DNA of 64,000 nt from Bacteroidota bacterium (lineage in GTDB: Bacteria; Bacteroidota; Bacteroidia; Chitinophagales; Saprospiraceae). The DNA is taken from assembly GCA_017858735.1 (NCBI GenBank), contig JAFMBH010000006.1:1-64000 (forward strand), written 5' to 3'. The notes under the pieces are model-generated. The model was given only the letters and a program-made list of their open reading frames with translations, was not told where the DNA came from and did not search any database. The position numbers and the translations under genes are program-made. Each line of letters begins with the position of its first letter. The first letter of the stretch is position 1. This document shows positions 1 through 8,300 of the stretch, piece after piece.

Positions 1-23
1 GCTTAATCAGGAAAATTGAATCC

Positions 24-3000
24 ATGCGCATTACTTCCATTTTACTTTTGATTGCCCTGCCAATAATCCTTCTAGGTCAATCACCTGCCTTTCTTCCTGT
101 TGACATTAACAAATCACAAAGTAGTATTTCTGGTTTACGAATGGCCTGCGACAATTTTGCTGGTACCTTTCGTTTAGGCAATAGTGCGCCAACCAATAAA
201 AGTACGGCCACTTCGGACAGAAAGCATATTTATCTGTGTAAAAACGACTCCGTATCCATTATACATAATGGTGATTTCAAACTTTCAGCTGACCCAAAAC
301 CCGCTACCCCGCCTGGTATTGGGTACATTATGTATAAATGTTTACCTAAAGGACCTATTGGGCCAGCCTTATCAAACATTCTAACAGATCCATGTTTACT
401 AACACAGGCAGCAGTAGGTGGCACCTTTACCTCCAAAACCGAAGGACTTTGGATGGTCAAAGAAAAAATAAACGGAGACCTGACTTTTTTCAATCAAGGT
501 CAACTTCAGGCTTCTTTTAATTCAGGAGGGCCTGTAAGCTATTGGTTTGCACCAGCTACTTTGGACGATTTTGATGGAAAGAAGTATGAGACGTCGACTG
601 GTTCAACCGTGGCTGGGGCTTGTGTGAATGTAAATATAACGGAAGCTATACAAGTTACTTATCTTAATCCGATTGTGGTAGAAGAGGTTACTAAAAATTG
701 TTTAATTAATAATTGTGTCAGTAGGATTGTTGTAAAGGGTGGATTACCTGAATTTAATAGTAGCTCTTACACTAAAATTTCAATAATTAATAAAAATAAT
801 GCCAATATAAAAGGTAAAATAATAAGTAGCAATTTATATAAGCACAATGATACCTTAGAAATATTTGTTCCTGTACCTGGAGAATACATTATCACTGCGA
901 CAGATGAATACAGCTGCGATGGAAATATTACCCTAGATATAACATCCTGTCCATCTACTGCCTTCATCCTACCCAAACAAAATGCAAAGTTTGGCGACGA
1001 AATTTGTTTTCCTGTTACTGCTTCCAAGGTCACGGATGCTGTTTCCTTAACTTTAGGAGTTACCTGGGATAACACTATCCTGAAATACACTAAATTAGAT
1101 ATATCTAATTCTAAACTGCCTGGTCTGGGAGTAAGTGACATAAGTTACAGTCCAATATCTAACGACATAAAAATATCCTTTTTTAAACAGGGAGGTGCAC
1201 CATTTTCAATGAATGATGGTGACTTATTATTTAACGTATGCCTTGAAGTTATTGGAGCAGACGGAAAATCGAGTCCATTGACCTTTACTAATTTAGGCAC
1301 TGCACCCTCACCATTGGAAGATGATTGCGGCAAGCCTATGGGTTTTCAATTTTCAAACGGACATATAAATATTACTAATGAGATTTTATTTGTAGATGTT
1401 AAAGTGGATAGTATTCCTTGTCAGAATGTGGGCAATAATACAGGAGGTTTCGAGGTAACCGTAACGGGAGGGACAATGCCCTATAAGGTAACCTGGCTAA
1501 ACAAAGATGATAATACCACAGGATCTATCAATATAAATAGTTTAGATGGCAAAACCATTATTCCAGGTTTAGATGCGGGAAATTATCTTTTAACCATCAC
1601 AGATTCTGCCCCTACACCAAACTCCTCAACCAAGGAAAGAGAAATTCCACCATCGAGAAATTTTGTTGTCCGGTTGGATATTATAAAAGACATCATCTGT
1701 AATAATGATAGTAATGGAGAGCTTAAAGCAACCGTACTGATTGATGCACAAGAGGAAAATGATTTAACTAATTTTGATTTTACCTGGAGCAATAATCCAA
1801 CTATAAAAACTAATTTTCAACAAGATTTAGCCGCGTCATCCAGCGCATATACAGTTACTGTTAAGGATAATTTTGGTTGTTTGGCACAAGCTTCTGAAAA
1901 TTTGACTAATCCCAGTAAAATTACTTTCACCCAAGTATCCCTTGTAAAAGCTACCTGTTCTGGTGTAGCAGACGGGGAAGTAACCATCTCAGTAAATGGA
2001 GGTATTAAATCATCTTCAGGATACACCTTAAAATGGGAAGATCAAGTGGCCTCTTTTCAAGGAACCTCATCGCTAAGACCTAATCTCTTACCAGGCACAT
2101 ATTCTATTTCTGTAGTGGATGCAAGGGGCTGTCAAAAATCATATCCCGTTATCCTTGACGCTAATAAAATACTGGACTTTGATATCACTGGTGTGGATGC
2201 CAGTTGCTTAGGAAAATGCGATGGAAAGGCCATTATTGTAGTTGCACAGTCTGCTACGGGCATCCCTTCTTTTAATATCAGTTCAGGATTAAGTGTTCCA
2301 ACTGGTAGCGGTATCAACTACCAATTTTCTGGCTTATGTTCAGGCAGTTATAATGTTACTATGTTAAGTTCTGAAGCGGGGAAACAATGTTCTATTGAAA
2401 AAACAGTGATTATCACCGATCCTGAAGTTTTGAAAATAGATACGATAACTTATGCACAAGAATCCTGTACTGCGGGCGGTGGTAAGGATGGAAAAATTAA
2501 AGTAGCGGCAAAGGGCGGCGTAAGTCCTTATGCCTATAATTGGGCAAGTGCGACGACCAGTAATTTATCGGATAGTAGCGCTGTGGTGAATCTGACAAAG
2601 GGAACCTATACCGTCACCGTAAAAGACGGCGGAGGATGTGAAGTTCCTTTCGCATTTGAGATAAGTTCCCGCACTCCGCCTAAAATCACTGAATTGAACA
2701 CCGCTTTTGTCACTTGTATTGGAAATACGGACGGAAAATTATCGATAAAGGCCACGGCTGGCGATTCACCCATAAGCACCTATACCTGGAGTAATGGCGT
2801 AAGTGGTCAATTTCTTAATGCATTGTCTGTTGGAACTTATAAAGTTACTGTAACAGGGACTGACGGATGTTCTGTGGATAGCTCCGTTCAGGTTTTAAAT
2901 CCTGACCCATTAAAGCTATCAGACACTAAAACTTTTGAACCAACCTGTGTAGGCAAGGCAGACGGACGCATCGTTATAACGCCAGTTGGTGGAACGGCGC

Positions 3001-4685
3001 CTTACAAAATAAGCTGGGAAAATAGTACCCAAACGGGTACTTCGCTTGTTAACATAGGTAAAGGAACCTATCGCTTTAATTTGGTCGATGCTAACAACTG
3101 TCCTACGTTTAGTCAGAATATTGTATTAGTCGATGCCCCTGAGATTCTCATTATAATGAGCGGTTTGGCGGAAGTCAGTTGTTACACTGGAACGCAAGAC
3201 GGTAAAGCAACGGCTACAGCGAGTTACAGTGACGGGAAAGTCGGTACCTTCGATTTTGAATGGAGTAGCGGTGAAAGTCAGGCGGCTTCAAATAGCAGTT
3301 CTGCTACAAAATTAAGGTCGAATCTGAATACCTTAACGGTAACAGATAACAATTTGTGCACAAAAATTGAAACCGTAAATATTCCTTTACCTCCGGTTAT
3401 TGTTGCTAATGCGACGGTTAAACCAGTTACTTGTTTTGGATTAGGTGATGGTTCCGTAGATCTGGCGCCAACGGGAGGAAGAGGTGCATTTACTTTTGTG
3501 TGGAATACGGGATCGACTTCATCGTCCATCATCAACATGAAAAATGGTGAATATACTGTAACCATTACTGATGGGAATAACTGTGCGACAGAAGAAAAAG
3601 TAACCGTTACCGAACCCGCTCAATTATTATTGGCTTTAGATGCGGCCAAAACAAAAAACGTCAGTTGCCCCGGCTTATCAGATGGCGTTTTAGTATTTAA
3701 GTTGACTAATGAAACGGGAATTAATCCTTTAGGCGCCACTCCCTACCAATGGTCCACCGATGCTGGAGTAGCGAGTTCCAGTAACAGCAAGGATAAATTG
3801 CCTGCAGGCACCTATCGTGTTACGGTGACGGACAGTAAAGGCTGTCAAGATCAAACCCAACATATATTTACCACACCTGATCCGATCATTGCTTTTTTCA
3901 ATCCGGTGAATCCTCCTTTATGCTATGGTACTACTACTACATTATCAGTAAAGAGCGTTAGTGGTGGTAACGGCTTAAAATTATCAGATTACGTATTCAG
4001 TGTAAACAATAGTGGCATTAGCTTTCCTGTAGACCAAAACATACAAATTTTTGCCGGAAGGACTATTATACAAGTGGAGGACTACCTTGGATGTGCTTAT
4101 ACGGAAACCATTGATGTAAGTTCCCCCCTACCCTTACTTGTAGAATTTAACCCAGGCAGTATAAACATTCCATTGGGTGACACCTCAGTACAGCTAAAGC
4201 CTGTCATTCAAACATCTAACCCCATAAGAACCTATAAATGGACACCAAGTGCGGGATTATCTTCCTCCAGCATAGCCAATCCAACCATTCGGGAGTTATA
4301 TGGGGATCAAAAATTTAATCTGGAAGTTACTGATATAAATGGTTGCAAGAGCAATGGGAACATTCAGGTATTGGTAGATCGGAATTATTCTGTATTCATA
4401 CCCAATGTTTTTTCACCGAATGGGGATGGTATCAATGATGAATTGAGAATACATTCTTGTTTGGGCGTCAAAGAAATAAACAATTTTAGGATATTTGACC
4501 GTTGGGGGAACCTGATAAAGTCGTTAAATACAGTGCCTATTGATTGTGAAGGGGGGACTATATTATGGGACGGAAGTTATACAACGAGAGCGGCCAATGT
4601 TGGTAGTTATGTTTATACCTTTGAAGTATTGTTTCTTGACGGCTACAGGCGCCCTTATTCTGGCGACTTCGTTATCATAAAATAA
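24..4685 (+). CDS. SprB-repeat surface protein with cohesin-like domain and T9SS type B C-terminal domain
   Basis: A 1553-residue secreted protein. Residues 1-19 form a hydrophobic signal peptide (MRITSILLLIALPIILLGQS). Residues about 312-450 resemble a cohesin/CBM-like beta-sandwich (begins FILPKQNAKFGDEICFPVTA). From about residue 465 to 1300 there are ten to eleven repeats of roughly 80-85 residues, each with C-x-G-x-x-DG near its start and a GTYxVTVTDxxGC-like end; these are SprB repeats. The last 85 residues carry the gliding-motility-associated C-terminal signature (FSPNGDGINDEL, then FDRWGN), the type B sorting signal of the type IX secretion system. The family role is adhesin or matrix protein on the cell surface; the ligand cannot be told. 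The start ATG lies 23 bases from the window edge, so upstream control is unseen. A hairpin terminator follows. Confidence 0.9.
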   Translation: MRITSILLLIALPIILLGQSPAFLPVDINKSQSSISGLRMACDNFAGTFRLGNSAPTNKSTATSDRKHIYLCKNDSVSIIHNGDFKLSADPKPATPPGIGYIMYKCLPKGPIGPALSNILTDPCLLTQAAVGGTFTSKTEGLWMVKEKINGDLTFFNQGQLQASFNSGGPVSYWFAPATLDDFDGKKYETSTGSTVAGACVNVNITEAIQVTYLNPIVVEEVTKNCLINNCVSRIVVKGGLPEFNSSSYTKISIINKNNANIKGKIISSNLYKHNDTLEIFVPVPGEYIITATDEYSCDGNITLDITSCPSTAFILPKQNAKFGDEICFPVTASKVTDAVSLTLGVTWDNTILKYTKLDISNSKLPGLGVSDISYSPISNDIKISFFKQGGAPFSMNDGDLLFNVCLEVIGADGKSSPLTFTNLGTAPSPLEDDCGKPMGFQFSNGHINITNEILFVDVKVDSIPCQNVGNNTGGFEVTVTGGTMPYKVTWLNKDDNTTGSININSLDGKTIIPGLDAGNYLLTITDSAPTPNSSTKEREIPPSRNFVVRLDIIKDIICNNDSNGELKATVLIDAQEENDLTNFDFTWSNNPTIKTNFQQDLAASSSAYTVTVKDNFGCLAQASENLTNPSKITFTQVSLVKATCSGVADGEVTISVNGGIKSSSGYTLKWEDQVASFQGTSSLRPNLLPGTYSISVVDARGCQKSYPVILDANKILDFDITGVDASCLGKCDGKAIIVVAQSATGIPSFNISSGLSVPTGSGINYQFSGLCSGSYNVTMLSSEAGKQCSIEKTVIITDPEVLKIDTITYAQESCTAGGGKDGKIKVAAKGGVSPYAYNWASATTSNLSDSSAVVNLTKGTYTVTVKDGGGCEVPFAFEISSRTPPKITELNTAFVTCIGNTDGKLSIKATAGDSPISTYTWSNGVSGQFLNALSVGTYKVTVTGTDGCSVDSSVQVLNPDPLKLSDTKTFEPTCVGKADGRIVITPVGGTAPYKISWENSTQTGTSLVNIGKGTYRFNLVDANNCPTFSQNIVLVDAPEILIIMSGLAEVSCYTGTQDGKATATASYSDGKVGTFDFEWSSGESQAASNSSSATKLRSNLNTLTVTDNNLCTKIETVNIPLPPVIVANATVKPVTCFGLGDGSVDLAPTGGRGAFTFVWNTGSTSSSIINMKNGEYTVTITDGNNCATEEKVTVTEPAQLLLALDAAKTKNVSCPGLSDGVLVFKLTNETGINPLGATPYQWSTDAGVASSSNSKDKLPAGTYRVTVTDSKGCQDQTQHIFTTPDPIIAFFNPVNPPLCYGTTTTLSVKSVSGGNGLKLSDYVFSVNNSGISFPVDQNIQIFAGRTIIQVEDYLGCAYTETIDVSSPLPLLVEFNPGSINIPLGDTSVQLKPVIQTSNPIRTYKWTPSAGLSSSSIANPTIRELYGDQKFNLEVTDINGCKSNGNIQVLVDRNYSVFIPNVFSPNGDGINDELRIHSCLGVKEINNFRIFDRWGNLIKSLNTVPIDCEGGTILWDGSYTTRAANVGSYVYTFEVLFLDGYRRPYSGDFVIIK
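1420..3930 (+). repeat. tandem SprB repeat array inside the first gene
   Basis: About eleven degenerate in-frame units of 230-270 bases. Their leading Cys codons fall near 1420, 1698, 1956, 2205, 2466, 2715, 2947, 3180, 3432, 3666 and 3922. Common core: Cys, two or three residues, DG, then GG-x-x-PY, W-x-x-G, and GTY-x-VTV-D-x-x-GC. The last unit lacks the DG core. Units differ enough at DNA level that recent duplication is not obvious. Confidence 0.85.
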
Positions 4686-4719
4686 TATACTGGTATTTTT
4701 TCCTTAAATAAGGAAATTG

Positions 4720-4764
4720 AATGGAGCGTTGGGACGCTAAATATGTTCCAACGCTCCATTTTGC
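4720..4764 (+). terminator. rho-independent terminator after the SprB-repeat gene
   Basis: Perfect 13-bp arms at 4720-4732 and 4748-4760 with a 15-base loop, followed by a short T-rich tail. A second small AT hairpin (arms 4699-4706 and 4709-4716) precedes it. Both lie just after the stop codon at 4683-4685. Confidence 0.8.
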
Positions 4765-4849
4765 TTTTCAGAACAATTCCCTCAAGGGAAATCGATAGTT
4801 CGTTGACAAAAGAATAACCCTCTGTTCAATAATTAGGTGAATCCAGCAA

Positions 4850-5126
4850 TTATTCAAATAGGATTTCATCAAATTTAACCTTTGATTTCAAGCGTACTGC
4901 TGCAAAGTCATAGTAACTAATTTTGTTTAAGCGTTGAAGCTGAGAAACCGGGTAATATTCTCTATTATTTTTATTCCGGTTCTGCTGCCATTAAATAGTA
5001 ATCTTTTCCCACTTCATAGAAATAATTATTTTCACCGGAACATGCTAATTTACCGTTCAATCCAAAGCCTGGTATTCTTCCCGAATAGGCCAGTTTATCA
5101 GGCCCAATACAAGGTGTTTGTATTCA
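4850..5126 (-). pseudogene. decayed gene remnant of unknown family
   Basis: The 577-base gap between the two surface-protein genes has no intact gene, but the minus strand carries two overlapping open stretches with protein-like composition. One frame reads from about 5123 down to a stop at 4971-4973 and includes PDKLAYSGRIPGFGLNGKLA and ENNYFYEVGKDYYLMAAEPE. The other runs from about 4985 to a stop at 4850-4852 and includes REYYPVSQLQRLNKISYYDF and ends VKFDEILFE. A single frameshift near 4975, in an A/T-rich run, would join them into about 90 residues, apparently the C-terminal part of a protein. Upstream all frames are closed. I do not recognise the family. A 95-codon plus-strand frame over the same bases looks like an antisense shadow. 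Confidence 0.45.
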
Positions 5127-5262
5127 GCTACATCCATATTATTGCAGAGTTTATTCGCTGTTGGCGGTTTCAACATTCAGGACTCACCAAAAATAAATTT
5201 AATAATTTGACTTCTAAGTAGAACTACTTAACTTAAAATTTCAAGTATTTAAAAGTTTAACC

Positions 5263-6486
5263 TTAGTTCATTACCAGCACTGTGGTTGATTTGGATATTG
5301 TGTCCCCTTTGCACTGATGGAGCACCAGCACGCGATATACTCCGGCCTGAACCGTCTGCCCGTTATACGTACCGTCCCATTGATCACTTGAATTAGTGGT
5401 GGAAAAGATTTTATTTCCCCATCTATCCCAAATTTCAAAAGAGATCAGTGACGTTATGATTCTTGGATTACTTAACCCAAAGGAATCATTCAGTCCATCC
5501 CCGTTTGGCGTAAAAGCTTTGGGTAAAAATGCTTCATCGCATTTCAAATCATTGGGATCGATGACCACTATTCTAAAAGAGTCTGTGGCAATACAGGGCG
5601 TTGAGGCATCCTTAAGTTCCAGTTTGTAGGTATAATTCCCTGATGCCAGCGGCGAAATGACAGGTTCTTTTATGTTAGGGTCACTCACCCAGAAACTGGG
5701 AGACCAGGTAAAATCGGTAGCACAGGTTGGGGACAGTTGAGTAACTACATCGTCTCCCACATAAACTATTTCATTATCGTTGACAATATTATCAACGGGT
5801 TGGTATAATTTCCCAATTTCAGATTCCAGGAGTGCGCGGTTATAGAAGCGTAAATCGTCCATAAGGCCATTGAAACCAATTTCATTGGCACCGTAACAAG
5901 AACTTCCACCTACGACTAAATTACCATTATTGAGGACATTCACGCGGGAGGCAGAGGTTTGTTCTGACACCAGATTGCCATTATAATAGAGTCTTATTTT
6001 TGACGCATTTCTGGCAATAGTGATATGATGCCAGCATTGACCTTTAGGTAATTCATAAATAATATTCACCTGTTTATTGATCCCTTCGGTGAGAGCGACA
6101 TTAAGATTTCCGGTAAGCGGTCTGAATCGAACCACCAGAGAATTATCCACCAGACAATCGTTGCGCTTTTTTGACAAGAGGTATTGAATACCCTTATCAT
6201 TCCCCACTTTAAAGTAGAAACTAACGGTAAAATCCTCTGTATCGAATTCAGTATTTACTGCGCCAATAATATTTACGAGGCTGGCATTTCCCGAAAAGCG
6301 AATCGCCTCATTGAGTGGACCGCAGACGTAATCGACGCCATTATTTCCAATGGCATCATTTGAAAGATTACCTGTATCATCTTTCAGATTTTTATTAAAC
6401 GGATAATAAGCAACAAGTCCAGCTTTCGTTTGGGCTGAAATATTAGCATAGAAACATAGCAAAAGCGAGCCTATAAAAAGACGCAT
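5263..6486 (-). CDS. LamG-domain secreted protein with T9SS type B C-terminal domain
   Basis: A 407-residue protein starting with a signal peptide (MRLFIGSLLLCFYANISAQ). Residues about 20-230 match a concanavalin A-like LamG fold: AYYPFN near the start, then FTVSFYFKV, W-H-HITI and GLMDDLRFYNRAL, the usual Laminin_G_3 landmarks. A short beta-rich linker (about 240-310) leads to a gliding-motility-type C-terminal domain (FTPNGDGLNDSFG, then IWDRWGNKIF). Known family role: carbohydrate- or matrix-binding protein delivered to the surface by T9SS. It lies 25 bases downstream of the YbaB-like gene on the same strand and may be cotranscribed. It shares its sorting-domain class with the protein at the start of the window. 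Confidence 0.88.
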   Translation of the reverse strand: MRLFIGSLLLCFYANISAQTKAGLVAYYPFNKNLKDDTGNLSNDAIGNNGVDYVCGPLNEAIRFSGNASLVNIIGAVNTEFDTEDFTVSFYFKVGNDKGIQYLLSKKRNDCLVDNSLVVRFRPLTGNLNVALTEGINKQVNIIYELPKGQCWHHITIARNASKIRLYYNGNLVSEQTSASRVNVLNNGNLVVGGSSCYGANEIGFNGLMDDLRFYNRALLESEIGKLYQPVDNIVNDNEIVYVGDDVVTQLSPTCATDFTWSPSFWVSDPNIKEPVISPLASGNYTYKLELKDASTPCIATDSFRIVVIDPNDLKCDEAFLPKAFTPNGDGLNDSFGLSNPRIITSLISFEIWDRWGNKIFSTTNSSDQWDGTYNGQTVQAGVYRVLVLHQCKGDTISKSTTVLVMN

Positions 6487-6511
6487 AGAGGAAATCGTTA
6501 CGGATTAAAAA

Positions 6512-6817
6512 TTATTTTAGGGAATCAAAAATGGCCGGCGAAAAAGCATCCATCATTCTGGTGGTTTCTCTTTCCTCCGCTTCCATAGACATATCAAGTG
6601 CTTTATTTACTGTTAGGGTTAGAAGGGTTTCCAGTTCTGATAGTGGCGTCACCTTCATCATTTCCTCATTGATGTGAATGTTTGTTATATTTCTATTTCC
6701 ATCGGCAGACACTTCAATCATTTGATTGTCGGAGATGGCTACGATCGCAATGTTACTTAAATTTTCAAGTACAGACTGCTGAACCTCCATCATTTCATTG
6801 AATATTAGCTTTGACAT
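6512..6817 (-). CDS. YbaB/EbfC family nucleoid-associated protein
   Basis: 101 residues, the usual size for YbaB/EbfC. The characteristic centre is present: I-x-V-x-ADGNRNITNIHINEEM, followed by a helix ending in VNKALDMS. Family members form dimers that bind DNA and affect nucleoid structure. In many bacteria the gene sits with dnaX and recR; here it is followed by a surface-protein gene, so the context says little. The N-terminal helix is shorter than in E. coli YbaB. Identification is by the conserved core only. Confidence 0.75.
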   Translation of the reverse strand: MSKLIFNEMMEVQQSVLENLSNIAIVAISDNQMIEVSADGNRNITNIHINEEMMKVTPLSELETLLTLTVNKALDMSMEAEERETTRMMDAFSPAIFDSLK

Positions 6818-6967
6818 AATTTGTTTAATTTAATAATACGCACAATGTACAGTAATAAAAGTCAACCTTCAACCATTTTGAGTTTCTACTGTATAAATGT
6901 TTAACGAAGTTATTTCAATTTTAATGTAATCAACATAATTAATGTAAAACTTTAGGGCAAATTTTAA

Positions 6968-6975
6968 TAGATTTG
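6968..6975 (+). promoter_or_regulatory. candidate -7 element for tatC
   Basis: TAGATTTG matches the Bacteroidota -7 consensus TAnnTTTG. No clear TTTG -33 element is seen 19-20 bases upstream. If real, transcription starts near 6982, which excludes the upstream TTG at 6979 as the tatC start. Confidence 0.4.
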
Positions 6976-6999
6976 TGATTGAGAATCAAAAATACCACA

Positions 7000-7851
7000 G
7001 TGAAAAAAAAACAAGAAGAGAAAGACATGTCTTTTTTCGACCATCTTGAAGAGTTAAGGTGGCATATTATAAGGTCATTAGTTGTGATACTAACCATAGG
7101 AATTGTTTTATTCATCAATAATGCCTGGTTTTTTGACGTTGTTTTATTTGGACCTACAAAAGCCACTTTTATATCCTACCGTTGGTTTTGTGATATGGGA
7201 AATGCGATTGGACTTGGCGATAGCGTCTGTTTTTCCCCACCATATATTAAAAAGCAGGCCATTGGTTTTGCCGAAGCATTTACAACAAGCATATCCGTAT
7301 CATTCATTGCTGGTTTTATCATAGGATTTCCGTATGTATTTTGGGAATTCTGGCGATTTATCAGTCCGGGGTTATACAAGCATGAAAAGAATGCAGCGAG
7401 GGGTGTTGTTTTTATATGCTCTTTTTTATTCTTATTAGGCGTAAGTTTTGGCTATTTTGTTATTGCGCCATTTGCCGTTAATTTCTTAAGTGGATTCACT
7501 ATACCCGGGGTTGAAAACACCCCTACGCTCGATTCCTATCTGAACTACATCGTTATGTTCACTTTACCTACAGGTTTGGTCTTTGAGTTACCTGTTGTGG
7601 CTTATTTTTTAGCCCATTTGGGTATATTGGGTGCAGATTCCATGCGTGATTTTCGAAGACACGCCTTTGTTGTCATACTAATTGTTGCGGCCGTTATCAC
7701 CCCACCAGACGCGGTAAGTCAGTGTCTTATTGCTATTCCCTTATACGGCCTGTACGAAGTCAGCATATTAGTTGCTGCAAGGGTAACTGCGAGAAAGGCA
7801 AAGAAGGAATTAGAGGAAGAAGAAGCTGACCGAAAAGAAATGAACTCGTAA
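7000..7851 (+). CDS. tatC: Sec-independent translocase subunit TatC
   Basis: Core channel component of the twin-arginine translocon, which exports folded proteins across the inner membrane. The N-terminus has the TatC hallmark DHLEELRWHIIRS, and six hydrophobic membrane segments follow, with the conserved FxFEFWRFISPGLY-type cytoplasmic loop (FWEFWRFISPGLYKHEK) and a Lys/Glu-rich tail. The open frame reaches a TTG at 6979. A GTG at 7000 or ATG at 7027 fits better, because family members carry a short Lys-rich leader before MSFFDHL and a likely -7 element ends at 6975. No tatA is in the window. The Gfo/Idh enzyme at 56-57 kb has a Tat signal and is a predicted client. Confidence 0.93.
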   Translation: MKKKQEEKDMSFFDHLEELRWHIIRSLVVILTIGIVLFINNAWFFDVVLFGPTKATFISYRWFCDMGNAIGLGDSVCFSPPYIKKQAIGFAEAFTTSISVSFIAGFIIGFPYVFWEFWRFISPGLYKHEKNAARGVVFICSFLFLLGVSFGYFVIAPFAVNFLSGFTIPGVENTPTLDSYLNYIVMFTLPTGLVFELPVVAYFLAHLGILGADSMRDFRRHAFVVILIVAAVITPPDAVSQCLIAIPLYGLYEVSILVAARVTARKAKKELEEEEADRKEMNS

Positions 7852-7862
7852 TCTGTTTATTC

Positions 7863-8300
7863 ATGGAAAGATTATCATCAAATGCCACCTTGTTTCTGAA
7901 CATATTCCTTCCTGTTTTCTGGAGTGTATTTTTTGGCGCATTCACCTTAGGCGTCTTTTTGGCCGATGAAATTTATTTTGGATTTTTACCCTACGCCTCC
8001 TTCAGGTGGGCCACCTTATTTTTCTACCTTACCGGTTTAGCCGTTATTTATTTTACTTTTCTACGTTTGAGAAGAGTTGAAATGACCGCTGATTCCCTAT
8101 ATATTACTAATTATTTCAAGACCGCAAGATATCCCATCGGCGCCATATCCTATCTGGAATGGCGCCGATGGTTTGGTCTTTCACTTGGCATTTTTCATCT
8201 GCATGCAAAGGGTATATTCGGTCAAAAAATTCTTTTTTTAGGAAAGAAGAAAGTCATTGACCAATTACACGATGCCTATCCTGAATGGCTAAAGCCTTAA
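7863..8300 (+). CDS. small membrane protein with PH-like C-terminal part
   Basis: 145 residues, not assigned to a named family with certainty. Two hydrophobic segments (about 10-32 and 45-67) are followed by a soluble stretch (MTADSLYITNYFKTARYPIG, then LGIFHLHAKGIFG) with the strand pattern of short bacterial PH-like domains found in membrane proteins of this phylum. It starts 11 bases after tatC and is probably cotranscribed. Its stop overlaps the porX stop in a shared TTAA (8297-8300), so the two genes converge without a spacer. Function unknown. Confidence 0.7.
   Translation: MERLSSNATLFLNIFLPVFWSVFFGAFTLGVFLADEIYFGFLPYASFRWATLFFYLTGLAVIYFTFLRLRRVEMTADSLYITNYFKTARYPIGAISYLEWRRWFGLSLGIFHLHAKGIFGQKILFLGKKKVIDQLHDAYPEWLKP

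Noticed and set aside
3278-3565. Antisense ORF inside the SprB-repeat gene
   Set aside because: Shadow of the repeat frame; the sense frame has clear domain structure across the same bases.
4934-5221. 95-codon plus-strand ORF in the intergenic gap
   Set aside because: Composition is poor, no start context or homology is apparent, and the minus strand of the same bases gives protein-like fragments of a decayed gene.
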